The notes beneath the pieces are model-generated. The model saw nothing but the letters and a program-made list of their open reading frames with translations. It was not told where the DNA came from and did no database searches. Position numbers and translations under genes: made by a program. A DNA stretch of 64,000 bases, taken from contig OX485808.1 in NCBI GenBank assembly GCA_950295325.1, forward strand, positions 44,587,609 to 44,651,608. The letters are read 5' to 3'. How positions within the stretch are numbered: the stretch's first letter is position 1; each line of letters starts with the position of its first letter. Positions 60,750 through 64,000 of this stretch are shown here, piece by piece. This DNA is from Polytrichum commune (lineage: Eukaryota > Streptophyta > Polytrichopsida > Polytrichales > Polytrichaceae).

Positions 60750-61160
60750 ACACTATATTCGTTAATTGGAGACTTTGGAAAGTCTCAAAATCAAATTCAC
60801 CCATAGTTTGGGATGCCAATATTGTGAGCATACATTATAATGGGAACATTGGGAACATTGGGAAAATGATAGTTCATAAGTTTGTACGCAAAGAATATTC
60901 CCATTACTAAATATAGTAATTTTAAATATCGTGATCAAAACATGAACTTCACATGGAAAATAACAATCAAATCTCCCAAAAAATGGTTTTATGTCATTAT
61001 AGAGTCTAGGATGCGCATCCCATATGGAAAGGTCTTATTGAATTAGATGGCATATCCCAAACTTATTTAAAATAAGTTTGAATGTAGCCACAATACAACC
61101 AAGTCTATACAATGCCCCTATTTTCACACTAATTCCAACCTATGTTATGTCCACCAAAAG
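60750..61160 (-). mobile_element. Unidentified repeat family, copy C (3' end only)
   Basis: Reverse complement of this segment is colinear with 4380-4790: GGTTGGAATTAGTGTG, AAATAGGGGCATTG, TTGGGATATGCCATC, AATTCAATAAGACC, ATGGGATGCGCATCCTAGAC and a final perfect hairpin GAGACTTT-GG-AAAGTCTC (60769-60786). Only the non-coding 3' part is preserved. The sequence beyond 61160 does not match the ORF of copy A. Confidence 0.75.
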
Positions 61161-61680
61161 ATGTATCCACAAACACACCCACCACAATTGTCCCGTCAAT
61201 ATTGTCAGCCGATCGGGAAGAGAGTTCACATTCATTATCTAAAGACGATGCATATGTCGACAACACAAAGGCACTATCTACTACATCCACTACCATCACA
61301 CCTAAAAATCAACCATGGAATGGACAACCGCATAACCGATGCTATGCAAATAAGAGTGGACACACTATATGTGAGTATATATGACCTGAAATACATACAT
61401 TTTCCAACTAAAGAGACAATAATGACTAGCAAACCAAAGACATGCTCGCATTGTGGACATTAAAAAGTAGGTGTTGGGATACCATTGGAGAACCTCATAA
61501 ATAAACACGAACATGTGTTCCAAAACAATCCATGGTCAGGTGCAAATAATCCTTATTTTTCCATTCCAATAAACATGGGCATCACATGGTGTTATTTATT
61601 ATCTTTAGAAGGCGTTGAAATGATTTGTTAAGTAACCATGGACATGGTTCTACATCAATACAAGACATGATTTCACATAT
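61161..61680. other. Unassigned subtelomeric DNA with short open frames
   Basis: A plus-strand frame at 61142-61384 with continuation (NRCYANKSGHTICEY, then KTCSHCGH) has zinc-knuckle-like Cys/His spacing. It is stop-interrupted, starts inside copy C, and I cannot assign it. Probably chance or an old transposon relic. Confidence 0.3.
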
Positions 61681-61684
61681 GTTC

Positions 61685-62560
61685 ACGAACGCGCGGTCGT
61701 AAAGCACATCCCATTTCATGATCAAATGTGCATGGGACAAACAACACATGATGTTAAAGATCACACGATACATATATTCACATTGGTGTCAAAGAACATT
61801 ATACATGCATATGAAAAAAACTGAATGATATGGATTTAAAAAATATTAGTCGCATACACAGTTGACACGATGTATGTCGTCGATTATAGGCCCAAAATAC
61901 AAAAAAATACGACTTGGAATATACGAATGGGCGTTCGCATACCTCCCTATACATATTCCAAGAGAATATCTTTATGAACGGCCGCGCGTATGTCACATGT
62001 TGTATTTTTTATGGCAAATCAAATTTAGACTGTAATAATTGTGGTATTTTACGGATGTACTTTCGCAAAACGTATGCCATCATACGGGTATTTGGGGCAA
62101 TTGGATTGGTATACTCCATACGAATGGCCGCTCGTAAAGCTTTGGTAGGTATCTTTATGAATGCCCATTCATATATCATCATGACAGACTTGTATCATAT
62201 ATCATCATCATATTTGGGTCGATGCATAGATGTGTCTATGTATGGATGTTGTTTGGATACATAGACCATATTCACAGGTGGTATTTACAAACGACCGTTC
62301 ATAAGACTTTGGGTTATATCTTTACGAACGTGCGTTCGTATATCACCATGACATGTTGTTTGGGTCTATGCATAGATGTATGTCCATCTATGGATGTTCC
62401 TAGACACATAGACCATACTCATAGGTGGTATTTACGAACGCACGTTCGTATATCACTATGATATATTGTTTGGGTCTATGCATAGATGTATGTCTATCTA
62501 TGGATATTGCTAGATACATAGACCATACTCACAGGTGATATTTACGAACGCACGTTCGTA
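61685..62560 (+). repeat. Array of ~20-bp palindromes, with a 110-bp tandem section
   Basis: Nine near-palindromes of the form TTTACGAACGNNCGTTCGTA start at about 61685, 61921, 61971, 62120, 62154, 62284, 62321, 62431 and 62541. The last three sit in a 110-bp tandem repeat that also carries TTGTTTGGGTCTATGCATAG, CTATGGAT and ACACATAGACCATACTCA. Earlier ones include pairs 34-50 bp apart. The last copy, TTTACGAACGCACGTTCGTA, is followed directly by AA, lengthening the palindrome to 22 bp. Confidence 0.85.
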
Positions 62561-62589
62561 AACTCTTAGCCATCACATGTGATTGAATC

Positions 62590-63050
62590 ATTAGGGTTTA
62601 GGGTTACAAGGGCGTTCTTTCAGTTTGGGGGGTGGGAGTCTCGAGCCGAGGTTTTGGCTACCCCCCCATTCTCGACCCTCGCGATCGCGGTGGTGGAGCC
62701 GGAAACTGATACACGTTTTAGGGTTGGCGGATGCGGGGCCCGCAACGTCGCGGGCCCGCGAGACCCAAGTCTCGCGAGCGACTCATGCTTTAAAATGTTT
62801 GGCCCTCACCTCGTGGACCCCGTCGAGGGCAACCCGAAATGACCTTGCACTCGACGTTCGGACGTGGGTCGTAGTAGTTGCGAGCGGATGAAGTCATGAC
62901 GTTGGGCGCTTCATCCATCCGTAGCGTGTGCGTATTCTATCGTCCCCACGACCGCTACGAGAAGTACGGGCACCTGTAAAATTGCGGCACGTGGCCTTCG
63001 GGGTTGGCGGTACGAGTGAAAGTAACTTTTAGGGTTCCGGTAAAATGAAA
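62590..63050 (+). repeat. Subtelomeric repeat, telomere-adjacent GC-rich copy
   Basis: Begins with TTAGGGTTTAGGGTTACAAG and runs to just before the telomere. It is markedly GC- and CpG-rich (for example CGCAACGTCGCGGGCCCGCG). Colinear with 58041-58510. A frame ending GNPK then TGA (62579-62842) parallels the one in the internal copy. Unknown function; could be a telomere-associated sequence. Confidence 0.93.
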
Positions 63051-63059
63051 CCCTAGCTT

Positions 63060-64000
63060 CTAGGGTTTAGGGTTTAGGGTTTAGGGTTTAGGGTTTAGGG
63101 TTTAGGGGTTTAGGGTTTAGGGTTTAGGGTTTAGGGTTTAGGGGGTTTAGGGTTTAGGGTTTAGGGTTTAGGGTTTAGGGTTTAGGGTTTAGGGTTTAGG
63201 GTTTAGGGTTTAGGGTTTAGGGTTTAGGGTTTAGGGTTTAGGGTTTAGGGTTTAGGGTTTAGGGTTTAGGGGTTTAGGGTTTAGGGTTTAGGGTTTAGGG
63301 TTTAGGGTTTAGGGTTTAGGGTTTAGGGTTTAGGGTTTAGGGTTTAGGGTTTAGGGTTTAGGGTTTAGGGTTTAGGGTTTAGGGTTTAGGGTTTAGGGTT
63401 TAGGGTTTAGGGTTTAGGGTTTAGGGTTTAGGGTTTAGGGTTTAGGGTTTAGGGTTTAGGGTTTAGGGTTTAGGGTTTAGGGTTTAGGGTTTTTGGGTTT
63501 AGGGTTTAGGGTTTTAGGGTTTAGGGTTTAGGGTTTAGGGTTTAGGGTTTAGGGTTTAGGGTTTAGGGTTTAGGGTTTAGGGTTTAGGGTTTAGGGTTTA
63601 GGGTTTAGGGTTTAGGGTTTAGGGTTTAGGGTTTAGGGTTTAGGGTTTAGGGTTTAGGGTTTAGGGTTTAGGGTTTAGGGTTTAGGGTTTAGGGTTTAGG
63701 GTTTAGGGTTTAGGGTTTAGGGTTTAGGGTTTAGGGTTTAGGGTTTAGGGTTTAGGGTTTAGGGTTTAGGGTTTAGGGTTTAGGGTTTAGGGTTTAGGGT
63801 TTAGGGTTTAGGGTTTAGGGTTTAGGGTTTAGGGTTTAGGGTTTAGGGTTTAGGGTTTAGGGTTTAGGGTTTAGGGTTTAGGGTTTAGGGTTTAGGGTTT
63901 AGGGTTTAGGGTTTAGGGTTTAGGGTTTAGGGTTTAGGGTTTAGGGTTTAGGGTTTAGGGTTTAGGGTTTAGGGTTTAGGGTTTAGGGTTTAGGGTTTAG
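63060..64000 (+). repeat. Telomere array (TTTAGGG)n
   Basis: About 134 tandem heptamers reach the window edge, G-rich strand 5'->3' outward, so this is a right-hand chromosome end. Variant units are confined to the first ~460 bp: extra G near 63106, 63143 and 63269, TTTTTGGG near 63491 and an extra T near 63511. From about 63520 to 64000 the array appears perfect. Confidence 0.97.

Noticed and set aside
61142-61463. Possible zinc-knuckle gene
   Set aside because: Stop-interrupted, begins inside a repeat copy, and the Cys/His spacing is too loose to assign.
1-64000. tRNA, rRNA or other structured RNA genes
   Set aside because: I saw no cloverleaf with conserved A/B boxes and no rRNA-like sequence by eye; a covariance-model scan would be decisive.

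Overview
The window is a nuclear chromosome end from a land plant. The last ~940 bases are an uninterrupted (TTTAGGG)n array, the plant-type telomere repeat, running G-rich 5'->3' to the window edge. The host genes are plant-type: GT-AG introns, a plant fatty acid 2-hydroxylase, a plant/fungal-type complex I 21-kDa subunit, an ARID-PHD chromatin protein and a plant-type cofactor-independent phosphoglycerate mutase. I cannot name the species. Long introns and AT-rich intergenic DNA full of decayed repeats indicate a moderately repeat-rich genome.

Layout. 1-1519: 3' part of a fatty acid 2-hydroxylase gene. 1.5-8.7 kb: AT-rich DNA with dispersed repeats, including the first copy of an unidentified repeat family that carries a decayed ORF. 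8744-10252: complex I 21-kDa-like subunit, two exons. 10.7-13.1 kb: three candidate MITEs with clear terminal inverted repeats (TIRs). 13.1-16.0 kb: a decayed Ty3/gypsy element whose pol ends in a PHD finger, followed by two decayed LTR fragments. 16.2-19.3 kb: tandem duplication and probable leader DNA. 19262-28732: a 17-exon ARID-PHD gene, open throughout (855 aa). 30927-36493: a phosphoglycerate mutase gene with a frameshift, a nonsense codon and no recognisable 3' end. 37.5-41.5 kb: a 5'-truncated Ty1/copia element on the minus strand.

41.7-46.8 kb: two solo LTRs of one family, each with a perfect 5-bp target duplication; one sits inside a second copy of the unidentified family. A fold-back element with 41-bp internal repeats lies between them. 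47116-49386 (minus): GC-rich TolB/DPP6-like beta-propeller gene with one intron. 49.6-54.5 kb: a 1.36-kb tandem segmental duplication; one unit was expanded by triplication and by a TIR transposon, and its sister unit keeps the empty site. 54828-56517: GC-rich VWA-domain gene with one intron.

56.7-64 kb is subtelomere: a 167-bp array, a 142-bp array holding a second poly-G TIR transposon, a minus-strand copy of the unidentified family, a 110-bp array built around 20-bp palindromes, two copies of a ~470-bp subtelomeric repeat that differ mainly by C-to-T/G-to-A changes, and the telomere. The host genes do not form a pathway. Most of the interest lies in the mobile elements and the terminal repeat architecture.
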